Shown piece by piece: positions 1-8,925 of a DNA stretch of 64,000 bases. A program made the translations under genes and the position numbers. This DNA comes from Skermania sp. ID1734 (GTDB lineage Bacteria > Actinomycetota > Actinomycetes > Mycobacteriales > Mycobacteriaceae), in NCBI RefSeq assembly GCF_007489285.1, contig NZ_VLIY01000006.1, positions 222,548-286,547 of the forward strand, in the 5' to 3' direction. The notes beneath the pieces were generated by a model, which worked only from the letters and a program-made list of their open reading frames with translations, ran no database searches and had not been told where the DNA came from. Every line of letters starts with the position of its first letter. The first letter of the stretch is position 1.

Positions 1-327
1 GACGGGCACCGCCGTGGCGACGATCTCCCGCTCGCGGCCGATGTTGTCCGGCACCTGGGTCGCGGTGGCGGCGGTGATCTTGCCGCCGGACACGGTGATC
101 TGCACTTGCACCGGGCCGTATCGGGTGTCGACAGCGGTTCCGGTGACGGTACGATTGTCGAGGCTTACGTCTTGTGCGGGAGCGGGATTCGACGTTGCTG
201 TGGTGGCGACGGCGCTCGTCGTAGCGGTGGGCGCTGGGGTGGGATGGCTCGACGTCGAGGTGCGATAGCTGAACAGCAGAACCAGCGAGCTGAGCGTGGC
301 CAACAGCCCCATGGTGATTCGGCGCAC
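1..327 (-). CDS. FMN-binding domain protein (3' end cut by window edge)
   Basis: The first 109 codons of a gene that runs off the window. The GTG start at 327-325 is preceded by an AAAGGA ribosome site. A short hydrophobic N-terminal segment (about residues 5-20, GLLATLSSLVLLFSY) is followed by a Ser/Thr/Ala/Pro-rich linker and then the start of an FMN-binding fold (TVTGTAVDTRYGPVQVQITV, then GGKITAATA). This is the layout of exported FMN-binding proteins, which carry a flavin on the outer face of the membrane. It follows the ferric-reductase-like gene after only 10 bp, so the two are one operon and probably pass electrons between them. The part that would hold a covalent flavinylation motif is outside the window. 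Confidence 0.8.
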   Translation of the reverse strand, partial: MRRITMGLLATLSSLVLLFSYRTSTSSHPTPAPTATTSAVATTATSNPAPAQDVSLDNRTVTGTAVDTRYGPVQVQITVSGGKITAATATQVPDNIGREREIVATAVPV

Positions 328-337
328 GGGCGTCCTT

Positions 338-1747
338 TCAGTCGTGGAAGTACTCGGCGTGAATGTGGCGGGCGGGGACGCGGGCCCGTAGGGCGGCGGC
401 CCGCACGGCTGCCGCCCACCGATCGGGGCCGCAGATGTACACCTCTCGTTCAGCCACATCGGGACAAAAGTGCTGGAGCGCAGAATGATCCGCCCATCCG
501 CTGGCCGCCTGCGGGAGCCAGCTCGCGCGGTCTTGGATGCGGCGGCCTTCGACCAATCGGTAGTCGGCACCGTAACGAGCCGCGAGGGTTTCCAGCTCAT
601 CGCTGAAGATTGCCTCGCGCCGAGAACGGACGCGGTGCAGGATCTGGACGTCTCCGGGGCGCTGGGGCAACGACTCGAACAGGGCGCGCAGCGGCGCGAC
701 CCCGGTTCCGGCGCCGACGAGCAGCACCTTCGGCCGCGTGCGGGTGCCTGAGTGCAGGCGTCCGTACGGACCTTCGATCAGGACGCGGCTACCGGGCTGC
801 AGGTGACGCAAGGCGGCCGACCCGTTGCCAACCATCGCTGCGGTGAAGCGCAGCATCGAGCCGTCCGGTGGCGCCGACAGCGAATACGGATGCGCTCGCG
901 TCCAGCCGGGCGCGCCCAGGAAGCGCCAGTGAAAGAACTGTCCACCCCGTGCGTGCAGGTACCGCACCCCGGGGCCGCCCACCGTCACCGTGAGCACGGT
1001 CGGGGTTTCGTGGTGCACGCCGAGCACCCGAATCGGGGCCCGCAGTGATCGCCACAGCGGAAGTACCACGCGAAATGCCACAACGGCACCGGCGCACATG
1101 CCGTAGAGCGACCACCAGAAAACGCTGGCCGCGGTCGATCGGGTGAATTCCTGGCCGTCCCACAGTTGATGTGGCAGCGCCAGACCCGCGCCGACGTAGG
1201 CGTAGAGGTGAAGTAGATGCCAGGATTCGTACCGCAACCGTCGCCGCGCGACACGCACCGACGTCACCACGACCATCAGCAACGCAATCGTGCCCGCCAC
1301 GGCCAGCAGCCCGCCCGGTTCGTTGACCACGAAATCGACAACCACGGCCCAGATTCGGTTGATGCTCGCATCCGCGTACCCGGCGGTGATCAGGGCAATG
1401 TGTGTTCCCATCAACGCCATTGAGCCGAAGCCGACCAGGCGGTGGATCCGGCGCAGATCGCCGGAGCCCCAGGCTTGTTCGATCCACGGCACCCGCGCCA
1501 TGACAAGCACCTGCATCAGCAACGACGCCGACGCGAGCAGTCCCGCCAGCCGGCCGAGCGCGGTTACCGCAGCACCGTCGAGCAGGTCGTGGACTCCACC
1601 GTCGGCCAGCCACAACGAGGTGACAACCAGCAGCAGCGCCCACACCGCACCGAGACATACCTCGCGTCGACCCTGCCCGGCGGGACCCGGCTCCGGAGAA
1701 GCGTCAAGTACAGGCGCCTCCGCTGTTCTGCTCATAACGGACACCAT
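338..1747 (-). CDS. Ferric reductase-like flavocytochrome oxidoreductase
   Basis: 469 aa. The N-terminal half has about six hydrophobic helices with paired histidines (HRLVGFGSMALMGTH, WHLLHLYAYV, LPHQLW) as in ferric-reductase-like haem b membrane domains. The C-terminal half is a ferredoxin-NADP reductase module: FAD-binding HPYSLS near residue 289, a GPYG phosphate loop, an NAD-binding VGAGTGVAPLRAL segment and the terminal CGPDRW motif. It should move electrons from NAD(P)H through FAD and haem across the membrane, probably to the FMN-binding protein encoded 10 bp downstream. ATG at 1747 and ATG five codons later are both possible starts; neither has a clear ribosome site. The natural acceptor cannot be read from the sequence. 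Confidence 0.88.
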   Translation of the reverse strand: MVSVMSRTAEAPVLDASPEPGPAGQGRREVCLGAVWALLLVVTSLWLADGGVHDLLDGAAVTALGRLAGLLASASLLMQVLVMARVPWIEQAWGSGDLRRIHRLVGFGSMALMGTHIALITAGYADASINRIWAVVVDFVVNEPGGLLAVAGTIALLMVVVTSVRVARRRLRYESWHLLHLYAYVGAGLALPHQLWDGQEFTRSTAASVFWWSLYGMCAGAVVAFRVVLPLWRSLRAPIRVLGVHHETPTVLTVTVGGPGVRYLHARGGQFFHWRFLGAPGWTRAHPYSLSAPPDGSMLRFTAAMVGNGSAALRHLQPGSRVLIEGPYGRLHSGTRTRPKVLLVGAGTGVAPLRALFESLPQRPGDVQILHRVRSRREAIFSDELETLAARYGADYRLVEGRRIQDRASWLPQAASGWADHSALQHFCPDVAEREVYICGPDRWAAAVRAAALRARVPARHIHAEYFHD

Positions 1748-1928
1748 GCCGGTCAGTCCCGGTACGGCCCTGCAAGATCACTGTGAGGTCGCTGCGAGTG
1801 CTCGTGTCGTCGGTGTTGCCTGACGTTCATCAAGAGTTCGGCGGCAGTTGCCATCGAATTGACGGGAATGTGGCGATGAGACGACACCGTGTTCTGCGAA
1901 CCGCGTACCGCGAGCGGAGGCAGGACTC

Positions 1929-2201
1929 ATGACATATCTCGTCACAACGACAACGGAAGAAGCCGTCGTAGCGCTTGTTCGCGCGCGGGCGCCTGAGGCG
2001 AGGCACCGGCCGTTGGGCGTGCGGTCGCTAGCGGGACACGTCGACTATCGCCAGGTCAATCCTGTTGACATGCAGGGGCGACCAGTTCGCGGCTGTGGTG
2101 CCTACCTGGTCAATACCCGGACTCAGACGGTGGTGCGCACCGACTTGGATTGCGCCGCTTTCGACTTCGCCGAAGCCAAGCGCCGCGGCGTGCTCTGCTG
2201 A
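1929..2201 (+). CDS. Small hypothetical protein
   Basis: 90 aa, starting at an ATG with a GGAGG ribosome site seven bases upstream, so it is probably translated. The product has no signal peptide or membrane segment. It has a mixed alpha/beta look, with a mid-protein region (YRQVNPVDMQGRPVRGCGAYLVN) and a C-terminal DFAEAKRRGVLC. I do not recognise the family. It stands divergent from the ferric-reductase gene and only 9 bp before the next small reading frame, with which it may be co-transcribed. Confidence 0.6.
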   Translation: MTYLVTTTTEEAVVALVRARAPEARHRPLGVRSLAGHVDYRQVNPVDMQGRPVRGCGAYLVNTRTQTVVRTDLDCAAFDFAEAKRRGVLC

Positions 2202-2210
2202 GGCAACCCG

Positions 2211-2456
2211 TTGGACTGGGCTGTTCGACGTTTCGCCGGACTGAGCCCTGGGCATTTCAAGTCCATGGCGACACCGAGCGAGCTGGTCCACTTCCATAAC
2301 GCGATCCAGGCCGCCTTGGCCAACGCTGACCGCGCCGACGATATCGCAGAACTCGAGCGACTGCGCACCGCCGTCGATGACGCAAGTCGCGGGCGGCAAC
2401 TGCCGGAGGCGACCCGGGCGCACTTGCTCGAACGGTTTGGCGAGCCGGAAGTGTAG
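2211..2456 (+). CDS. Small hypothetical protein, helical
   Basis: 81 aa if the TTG at 2211 is used, or 63 aa from the internal ATG at 2265 (MATPSELVHFHNAIQAAL). The downstream part is predicted to be mainly amphipathic helix (ADDIAELERLRTAVDDASRG) and has no recognisable domain. It lies 9 bp after the preceding small gene and ends 12 bp before the convergent beta-lactamase-like gene. The reading frame has high third-position GC like its neighbours, which supports it as coding. Function unknown. Confidence 0.5.
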   Translation: MDWAVRRFAGLSPGHFKSMATPSELVHFHNAIQAALANADRADDIAELERLRTAVDDASRGRQLPEATRAHLLERFGEPEV

Positions 2457-2468
2457 CGACGCCTACGC

Positions 2469-3779
2469 CTACGTCTGGTCCTGCCGCGCCATCCCGGCGG
2501 CCGATCCGATCCTGCCCATCAGCCCGAGCCAGTTGAAGACCTCCGGATACAGCACCGGCTTACCGCTGGTCAGCAAGCCGACCGCGAGTCCACGATCCGG
2601 ATCGGCGTAGCCCACTACGTTGGTGAAACCGAGATGGCCGAACGCATGCTCGGCATGCGGTCCGAACAGGCTGAGATACTTACCGCCCAGCATAAATCCG
2701 TAGCTGTAGCGGATCGGCAGACCAAGAGCGAAGTCCACCTCCAGGAAGGACTGCTCGGAAATAGCGCGGTGCACCGTTCGCGGTTGCAAGATCCGGACCC
2801 CGTCGAGTTCGCCTTCGCGGCGCAACATTTCGAAGAACCGGGACAGTTCGAGCGCGGTGGTGACGACGTTTCCAGCGGGCACCACGCCCGTCAGAAACCG
2901 TGGGTCGTTACTGATGTCCACGGCTTCCCGGGGCGTCACGCCGAGCAGTCGGTTGAGCGCGGTGGATACCGGCGGTGGCGACGGCAACCCCGTCAGATAG
3001 TTCGTCGCCACCTTCGAAACGTCACGCGGGGCAACGCCGTAGTTGGTCCACCGGAAGTCGAGCGGATCGAGGATCTCGGTTTGCAGCACGTCGCGGATGC
3101 CGCGCCCGGTCACTCGCTCGGTGAGCTCGGCGATGATCGCGCCGCCAGTCAGCGCGTGATAGGCCTGCAGCTTGCCCGGCCGCATGATTGGCCGCGAGTT
3201 GCAGAGTGCCTCCAGGATCGCTTCCCGGTCGTTGATGAACGCGAGGTCGGTGACCTCGCTCGGGTGGTTCGGGATGCCGGCCCGGTGTGAAAGTACCTGG
3301 GCGATCGTGATGGTTTTCTTACCGTTGCGGCCGAATTCGGGGATGTAATCGGAGACTCGGTCGCCGATGTGCAGCAGCCCACGTTCGTCGAGCAGGTGGG
3401 CGACCGTCGCCGTGATCGCTTTCGACGCCGAGTACACGCAGAACGGTGTTTCCGTTGTGGCCAAGGTCTTTTCGGTGCCGGGACCGTCACCCGGACCGTT
3501 GCCGTGGGCATAGCCGATCGACCGGTTGAGCACCACCCGTCCGTAGCGGCGCACACATAACTGAATCGCCGGATGGGCGCCGCCGCGATAGATATCGCGC
3601 ACGCCGTTCCAGATATGTTCGATGGAATCCGACGTCATACCCACCGCGGACGGGGTGACCTCGTTGCCGTAATCCGTCACCGACTCGAGGTCGTCGGGCA
3701 CTGTGGCACGCCGTAACGGGTCGGGAAGGAGTGGCGGCCGAGGCAGCGGAGGAATGCGCACCTTTGGCAGGGTAATCAA
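2469..3779 (-). CDS. Serine beta-lactamase-family hydrolase / esterase
   Basis: About 436 aa from the TTG start assumed here. The frame stays open to 3956 but would then overlap the divergent gene, and no ATG start lies in between, so the N-terminus is uncertain. The catalytic SxxK is visible as YSASKAIT. Further marks of the beta-lactamase/penicillin-binding fold are the LLDERGLL and LSHRAGIPNH segments, the YHALTGGAI region and a late FGHLGFTNVVGYADP segment. This is the architecture of actinobacterial class C-like esterases (LipD/LipL, EstB type), usually acting on small esters or lipids rather than antibiotics. It is one of three such genes within 10 kb. Confidence 0.82.
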   Translation of the reverse strand: MITLPKVRIPPLPRPPLLPDPLRRATVPDDLESVTDYGNEVTPSAVGMTSDSIEHIWNGVRDIYRGGAHPAIQLCVRRYGRVVLNRSIGYAHGNGPGDGPGTEKTLATTETPFCVYSASKAITATVAHLLDERGLLHIGDRVSDYIPEFGRNGKKTITIAQVLSHRAGIPNHPSEVTDLAFINDREAILEALCNSRPIMRPGKLQAYHALTGGAIIAELTERVTGRGIRDVLQTEILDPLDFRWTNYGVAPRDVSKVATNYLTGLPSPPPVSTALNRLLGVTPREAVDISNDPRFLTGVVPAGNVVTTALELSRFFEMLRREGELDGVRILQPRTVHRAISEQSFLEVDFALGLPIRYSYGFMLGGKYLSLFGPHAEHAFGHLGFTNVVGYADPDRGLAVGLLTSGKPVLYPEVFNWLGLMGRIGSAAGMARQDQT

Positions 3780-3824
3780 CCAAACGACGCGCGAAAGCCA
3801 CTTCCGTGCGGCAAAGTACGTGAT

Positions 3825-4256
3825 ATGAGCGATCAGCAGCGTCAGTCGAGTCCAAGTGACATTCTCGCGGCGGCACAGGCTGCCCTCGACGCGGCGCAAC
3901 AGGTTGCGCGGAGCTCGTTCGACACGGCCATCCGGCTCCCGCCCGCGTCCGCGCAACTGGCCGCGACGATGCCCGACCTCATCGAGAACCTGGCGAAGTC
4001 TGTCGATCGATTGAACCGCACCCTCGACCGCGTCGATCGGATGCTGACGTTGGCCGAACCGATGCTGGGAATGATCGATCGGCTGATCCCGCGGCTCGAA
4101 GACGTCGCCGCCGCAGGCGACGAACTGCGCAGAGTTCTCAATATCATTCCGGGCGTCGGCGTTCTCACCCGGCTGGCTGGGCTCTCCGAAGAGGACGCAG
4201 ACAAAATCGCCAAGCAGCCCGAGAAGAACGTCGGTAAAGGGCGACCGAGGCGATAA
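3825..4256 (+). CDS. Hypothetical helical (coiled-coil) protein
   Basis: 143 aa. It starts at an ATG divergent from the beta-lactamase-like gene. Nearly the whole chain is heptad-like helix (LIENLAKSVDRLNRTLDRVDRML, then MLGMIDRLIPRLEDVAAAGDEL), followed by a short Gly-containing turn (IIPGVGVLTRLAG) and a basic tail. No export signal is seen. The composition recalls small actinobacterial helical-bundle proteins that bind membranes or polymers, but I cannot assign a family. Its stop codon abuts that of the convergent downstream gene. Confidence 0.6.
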   Translation: MSDQQRQSSPSDILAAAQAALDAAQQVARSSFDTAIRLPPASAQLAATMPDLIENLAKSVDRLNRTLDRVDRMLTLAEPMLGMIDRLIPRLEDVAAAGDELRRVLNIIPGVGVLTRLAGLSEEDADKIAKQPEKNVGKGRPRR

Positions 4257-5012
4257 TCAGCGCGGCGCTGGCCGCTTGTCGATCGTCGCCGACACCGTGA
4301 CCAGGAACCGCGCGCCGTGGCCGCGGTTGCCGTTGACCTGGTTCTCGGGCAGCGCCGTGATCGCGTGGCAGAGGTTGGTGACGACGCCGAGCCCTTGGTG
4401 TACGCCGGCATCGAGTTCGGCGTCATGGCTGAGCTCGGCCAGCACGCTGGTGACCTCGTCGATCGAATTGGCCACCCGCGCAGCGGTGAATGTCCGTGGC
4501 CCACTCGGCGGTTGCCGAACCGACACCGGCTTCGGTCGGGGGACCAGCGGCGCCTGTGCCTGCTGCTCGCCCAGCAGTGCCCGTGCCATCTGCTGGGCCT
4601 GCGCATAGATGCTGTTGAGCGCCTCGGCAGTGGCCTCGATGATGTCGCGGGCGCGGATCTGTGCGCCCGTGGCGCCGGGCGGACGCTCGACGACCGGCCA
4701 TGCAATTCCCGGGCCGCCGAGCTGCGGCCACGACGGGCGCAGCTGCAACCACGGACTCAGCTCGGTTCGGGTCTCTGTTTGCGCCCGGCGGCGACCCGTC
4801 GATTCGGCCCGGGCGGAGCCATCGGACCACACGCCGAAGGTCAGCTCGGGCCACGCCTGCTTGTCCCACGTCAGAGCGCCAACCTGGGCTGCAATGAACA
4901 CTGCCCGGCACGCCTGGGCGGGCGCAGTGATGTCACCTAGGAAGTTCATCGGGTCCGCGTCGTGGAGGGCAGACAACTTCGACCGGTCGATCGAGATGAA
5001 CTCCGTAGCCAT
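4257..5012 (-). CDS. Hypothetical protein, actinobacterial
   Basis: 251 aa, ATG start with a GGGAGC ribosome site just upstream. The chain begins MATEFISIDRSKLSAL; a mid-region is rich in Pro/Gln/Arg (EQQAQAPLVPRPKPVSVRQPP), and the C-terminal third is helix-rich and ends in a basic tail. No signal peptide, membrane segment or catalytic motif is evident. It is transcribed away from the pabAB gene's end and converges on the coiled-coil gene. Function unknown. Confidence 0.55.
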   Translation of the reverse strand: MATEFISIDRSKLSALHDADPMNFLGDITAPAQACRAVFIAAQVGALTWDKQAWPELTFGVWSDGSARAESTGRRRAQTETRTELSPWLQLRPSWPQLGGPGIAWPVVERPPGATGAQIRARDIIEATAEALNSIYAQAQQMARALLGEQQAQAPLVPRPKPVSVRQPPSGPRTFTAARVANSIDEVTSVLAELSHDAELDAGVHQGLGVVTNLCHAITALPENQVNGNRGHGARFLVTVSATIDKRPAPR

Positions 5013-5126
5013 GCTGCTCCCTTCGCGTCACGGCTGGATCAAACGAATGTGGCCCACCCCACTGGGCGACCCGCAAGTCACCATAACCGATGGCTGTGAC
5101 AGTCTCCGCGGGGCATCGAGCGACAG

Positions 5127-7184
5127 TCACGGGCCCGGCGTGTCGAATGCACGGAGTGTCGCCGCCGCCTTGAGGACCAGTTCTTCGTACTCGGCGGCCG
5201 GGTCCGAATCCAGCACGATGGCGCCGCCTGCCCCGACGTGCCAGCGTCTGCCCGTCTGTACTGCCGTCCGGATCACCACGTTGAGGTCCGCGGTGCCGGC
5301 CAGGCCGAAGAACCCGATGGCGCCGGAGTAGATCCCGCGCGCTTCGGTTTCGAGGGAATCGATGATTTCGAGCGTGCGCAGCTTCGGGGCGCCGGTCATC
5401 GAGCCACCGGGGAAGCAGGCCCGCACACAATCGATCGCGTCGACGTCGGTGCGCAGCTGGCCGCGCACTGTGGAGACCAGTTGGTGCACAGTGCTGTATG
5501 TCTCGGTCACCATCAGCGCGGGGACGGTGACGCTGCCAACCTCGCAGACGCGGCCGAGGTCGTTGCGTAACAGGTCGACGATCATCAGATTTTCCGCGCG
5601 AGTCTTCGGGCTGGCGGTCAACTCGTCGCGCAATCGGGCGTCCTCGGCCGGGTCCGGACTGCGCGGCGCGGTGCCCTTGATCGGCTTGCTTTCCACCGTG
5701 CCGTTGCGGTCGATTTTGAGGAAGCGCTCCGGCGAGGTCGAGGCGATCGCGACGTCGGCAAGCTTCAGATAAGCCGCGTACGGTGCCGGATTGCACCGGC
5801 GCAGAACACGATAGAGGTCGAGGCTGTCGACGTCGCTGTCCACATAAGCTCGGTTGGTCAGGCAGATTTCATATGACTCGCCGGCACGCAGTTGCCCTTT
5901 GCAGGCTGCGATGTCGGCGAGGTAATCGACGCGCGATCGGTCGAGCAACGCGGCGACCGTGTCGTGGTGCGCGGTGCGCTGCAGCGGGGGTGGGTTTTTC
6001 CAGGATGCGACCTGCTCGAGCTCTCGCTGAGTATCGGAAAGCCATTGTTCGGCAGCATCTTTGCTGATAGCGGAGCCGTCGTCCAGGGCGAGCATGTAGG
6101 TCTTGGAATCGCGGTGGTCGACGGCGACCATTCGGTCGGCGAAGATCCACACCGCATCGTGGGTGTGGGCTGTATGCCGATTAGACGAGCCGGTGTCTGC
6201 CTTGAGTTCGTAGCCGAAGTAGCCGACGTAACCACAATTGAAATCGAAGGGTAGGTCGCCGGCGGCGAGCGTGCGGCGGCGCAACTCGGTGGACAGATAA
6301 TCGAAAATGTTGCCGGGCACGATCTTTTGATCGGCACCGCGGCGCACCTCGACGACGCGGGAGCCGACGCGGTAGCGCACCACCTCGGCGAGCGGGCCGC
6401 TGTCATCACCGAGAAACGAGAAGCGGTCGAGGCCAGGCTCCACATGCTCGCTGTCGAGCCAAAACGACTGCGGTGAACCGGCATAGAGGCGGTCGAATGC
6501 GGCCTCCGTATCTACCGCGCGGTCGATAATCGTGGCATTGAGCCGTAGTGATGTTGTGTTGCAGGTCTTTCGGTGCCTGGTTGCGGAAATAGTGGATGTC
6601 CGCGCACTTCCGGCTATGTCAAAAAAATTGCGCAGCAACTCTGTGCCGAACTCGCCGGCGACCGATTCCGGATGAAACTGCATTCCCCACTGCGGCTTTC
6701 GCCGATGACGTAGCGCCATAACGACGCCGTCGGCCGACCATGCGGTCGCTTCGAGTGTGGGGGGCAACGGCTCGCCGACGGCCAGCGAGTGATAACGAAC
6801 GACGGTAAAGCCTTGGGGCAGGCCGGCGAAGAGCTCTCGACCGTCATGACGCAGCGCGTCGAGATAGCCGTGGCGCGGTTGCGGTGCGGAATCAACCAGA
6901 CCTCCTTCGGCTGCCACGATGCCCTGGTGACCCAGGCACACCCCGAGCAGGGGAATGCGGCACTGCGCGATGACCTGCGCCGAAATGCCGAAGTCACGAG
7001 GACGACCGGGGTGGCCGGGGCCGGGCGAAATGACGACGTTGTCGTAGGCGTCCAGGCCGAGGTCGGCGATATCGGCGACTGCGTCGTTGGCCAACACCGT
7101 TGGCTCCCGGCCCTGCACCTCGCTGATGAGCTGAAAGAGGTTGTAGGTGAAGGAGTCGTAGTTGTCGATCAACAGTGTCCGCAT
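5127..7184 (-). CDS. pabB: Aminodeoxychorismate synthase, fused PabA-PabB
   Basis: 685 aa from the ATG at 7184. It converts chorismate and glutamine to 4-amino-4-deoxychorismate for folate synthesis. Residues 1-190 are a class I glutamine amidotransferase with the nucleophile Cys83 in GVCLGHQG and the His171/Glu173 pair in HPES. Residues 230-680 are the chorismate-binding synthase with VDLLRNDLGRV, FPGGSMTGAPK near 592-602 and GAGGAIV. The PIKGT motif at about 501-505 carries the lysine typical of PabB; anthranilate synthase has PIAGT, which argues against TrpE. The fusion is complete. It is divergent from the phosphotransferase gene, with a long perfect hairpin between them. Confidence 0.92.
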   Translation of the reverse strand: MRTLLIDNYDSFTYNLFQLISEVQGREPTVLANDAVADIADLGLDAYDNVVISPGPGHPGRPRDFGISAQVIAQCRIPLLGVCLGHQGIVAAEGGLVDSAPQPRHGYLDALRHDGRELFAGLPQGFTVVRYHSLAVGEPLPPTLEATAWSADGVVMALRHRRKPQWGMQFHPESVAGEFGTELLRNFFDIAGSARTSTISATRHRKTCNTTSLRLNATIIDRAVDTEAAFDRLYAGSPQSFWLDSEHVEPGLDRFSFLGDDSGPLAEVVRYRVGSRVVEVRRGADQKIVPGNIFDYLSTELRRRTLAAGDLPFDFNCGYVGYFGYELKADTGSSNRHTAHTHDAVWIFADRMVAVDHRDSKTYMLALDDGSAISKDAAEQWLSDTQRELEQVASWKNPPPLQRTAHHDTVAALLDRSRVDYLADIAACKGQLRAGESYEICLTNRAYVDSDVDSLDLYRVLRRCNPAPYAAYLKLADVAIASTSPERFLKIDRNGTVESKPIKGTAPRSPDPAEDARLRDELTASPKTRAENLMIVDLLRNDLGRVCEVGSVTVPALMVTETYSTVHQLVSTVRGQLRTDVDAIDCVRACFPGGSMTGAPKLRTLEIIDSLETEARGIYSGAIGFFGLAGTADLNVVIRTAVQTGRRWHVGAGGAIVLDSDPAAEYEELVLKAAATLRAFDTPGP

Positions 7185-7208
7185 TACCTGCGATTCTGCC
7201 CTAGCACC

Positions 7209-7256
7209 CCCTGTGCGTGTTTCTTCACCGCGGGCGGTGAAGAAACACGCACAGGG
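7209..7256. repeat. Perfect 23-bp inverted repeat in a divergent promoter region
   Basis: Arms 7209-7231 and 7234-7256 are exact reverse complements separated by two bases, so the duplex could form a cruciform. It lies between the divergent starts of pabAB (7184) and the phosphotransferase gene (7272), so it is not at a gene end as a terminator would be. Its distance to both start codons suggests it would sit in the leaders or over the promoters. Confidence 0.9.
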
Positions 7257-7271
7257 CACCGGTGGTGCAGA

Positions 7272-8339
7272 ATGGCGGCCGTGCCCAGCGTCGTCCAGCC
7301 AGCAAACGTTGACCCCGCGGTCGTGGATTTTGCCGTCGTCGGTGAATGGATGGTCTCCCACGGTCTTCCCGATGGGCCGTTCGAAGGCGTCGAGCCCATC
7401 GGTGGCGGTACGCAGAACGTCCTGCTGCGCTTCAGTCGAGGCGGCCGAGATTACGTCCTGCGACGGCCGCCGCAGCACCTGCGGCCCAAAAGCAATGAGG
7501 TGCTGCGCCGGGAAGCTCGCCTACTGGCCGCGCTCGATGGCACCGCGGTGCCGGCGCCGCGACTAATTGCCGCGTGTACTGACGAGAAGGTGCTCGGGGG
7601 AGCGGTGTTCTACCTGATGGAGCCGATCACCGGATTCAACGCGTCGACGATGCTGCCGGAGTTGCACGCCCGGGACGCCGATATCCGACGCAAGATGGGC
7701 CTCGCCGCCGCAGGAGGCATCGCCGCGCTCGGTTCGGTCGATTACCAGCAGGTGGGTCTCGACGGCTATGGCAAGCCGGACGGTTTCCTCGAACGGCAGG
7801 TGCCGCGCTGGATGTCCGAACTCGAGTCCTATGCCCGCAACGACGGCTACCCCGGTCCGCAAATCCCCGGGTTGCAGCGGGTGGCCGACTGGCTCGAACG
7901 CAACCGGCCGCAGCAGTGGCGCCCGGGCATCATGCACGGCGATTATCACTTGGCCAACATGATGTTTCGTTACGACGGCCCGGAGCTTGCTGCGATCGTC
8001 GACTGGGAAATGTCGACGATCGGCGACCCGTTGCTCGACCTCGGGTGGTTGCTGGCAACCTGGCCGGACGGCACCGCGCTCGACGCACTGGTCGGACCGC
8101 TGGCGGGGGCCGGCGGGCTCGCCACGCGCGAGGAGCTGATCGCCGAATACTCCCGCGGCAGCGACCGCGATCTGAGCGCCATCGACTACTACTACGTTTT
8201 GGCTTGCTTCAAGCTCGGCATCGTGCTGGAGGGAACCCACGCACGGGCGTTCGCGGGGAAGGCGTCGCCGCAGATCGGGGACCTCTTGCACGCGATGACA
8301 CTGCGACTGTTCGAGAAGGCGTCCGCGGTGGTGGGCTGA
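7272..8339 (+). CDS. Phosphotransferase family protein (APH/ACAD10-like kinase fold)
   Basis: 355 aa from the ATG at 7272. It shows the aminoglycoside-phosphotransferase/choline-kinase fold: an N-terminal nucleotide-binding lobe (EGVEPIGGGTQNVLLRF, then VLRRPP with the candidate ATP-binding region), the catalytic loop IMHGDYHLANMMF and the metal-binding DWEMSTIGDPLLDLGW. These features match the family often encoded beside acyl-CoA dehydrogenases, where the substrate is a small hydroxylated molecule, not an antibiotic. Its stop overlaps the start of the next gene (TGATG), so the two are translationally coupled. The substrate is not visible from sequence. Confidence 0.85.
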   Translation: MAAVPSVVQPANVDPAVVDFAVVGEWMVSHGLPDGPFEGVEPIGGGTQNVLLRFSRGGRDYVLRRPPQHLRPKSNEVLRREARLLAALDGTAVPAPRLIAACTDEKVLGGAVFYLMEPITGFNASTMLPELHARDADIRRKMGLAAAGGIAALGSVDYQQVGLDGYGKPDGFLERQVPRWMSELESYARNDGYPGPQIPGLQRVADWLERNRPQQWRPGIMHGDYHLANMMFRYDGPELAAIVDWEMSTIGDPLLDLGWLLATWPDGTALDALVGPLAGAGGLATREELIAEYSRGSDRDLSAIDYYYVLACFKLGIVLEGTHARAFAGKASPQIGDLLHAMTLRLFEKASAVVG

Positions 8340-8860
8340 TGATCCTGCCCGAGACCAAGGACTGGACCTGGGTGCTGACCCGGCAGTGCCCGGAGTGCGG
8401 TTTCGACGCGGCGGCAATCGACTACGACGACGTTCCAGATGCGTTGCGGGGCACGGCTGCCGGGTGGCCGGCTGTGCTTTCCCGGGCCGATGTCCGGGTG
8501 CGCCCGAATCCTTCGACGTGGTCGGCGCTCGAATACGGCGCACATGTGCGCGACGTGTGCCGCACGATTCAGCGGCGCCTGGAATTGATCCTCGAGGCCG
8601 ACGGAGCGCAGTTTCCGAATTGGGACCAGGACGCCACCGCAGTCGAAGCGCGTTACAACTCGCAGGATCCGATAGCAGTCGGCAGGGAACTGCTGGCCGC
8701 CGCCGATTCCGCTGCGACGGCCTTTGCGTCCGTGCCACAGTCGATGCGTTCGCGGCGCGGCGTGCGCAGCGACGGTGCCGAATTCAGCGTCGACTCGCTG
8801 GCGCGCTATTTCCTGCACGACCTGCTGCATCACGCGCACGACGTGTCGAAACCGAATTAG
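8339..8860 (+). CDS. DinB-like four-helix metal-binding protein
   Basis: 173 aa, start ATG overlapping the stop of the phosphotransferase gene. The pattern is that of the DinB/YfiT superfamily: an N-terminal LTRQCPECGFDAAAID segment, an ALEYGAHVRDVC helix with its histidine, and a C-terminal FLHDLLHHAHDV helix. The spaced histidines would bind a metal ion at one end of a helical bundle. Proteins of this actinobacterial subgroup begin with a CPxCGF-type motif, as here. Members include thiol-dependent transferases (mycothiol in actinobacteria), but no specific reaction can be assigned. Confidence 0.75.
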   Translation: MILPETKDWTWVLTRQCPECGFDAAAIDYDDVPDALRGTAAGWPAVLSRADVRVRPNPSTWSALEYGAHVRDVCRTIQRRLELILEADGAQFPNWDQDATAVEARYNSQDPIAVGRELLAAADSAATAFASVPQSMRSRRGVRSDGAEFSVDSLARYFLHDLLHHAHDVSKPN

Positions 8861-8863
8861 TTC

Positions 8864-8877
8864 TAGAACGTGTTCCA
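8864..8877. promoter_or_regulatory. KstR-like operator
   Basis: The 14-mer TAGAACGTGTTCCA fits the published KstR pattern TnnAACnnGTTnnA. It lies 62-49 bp before the alcohol dehydrogenase start codon, a position where a repressor could block transcription. KstR is the TetR-family repressor of sterol catabolism in mycobacteria and rhodococci; its gene is not in this window. Confidence 0.6.
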
Positions 8878-8925
8878 GTTTTGCGTTAGTGTGGTCTCGG
8901 TCACCTAACGAGAGGCTGGACGCAG

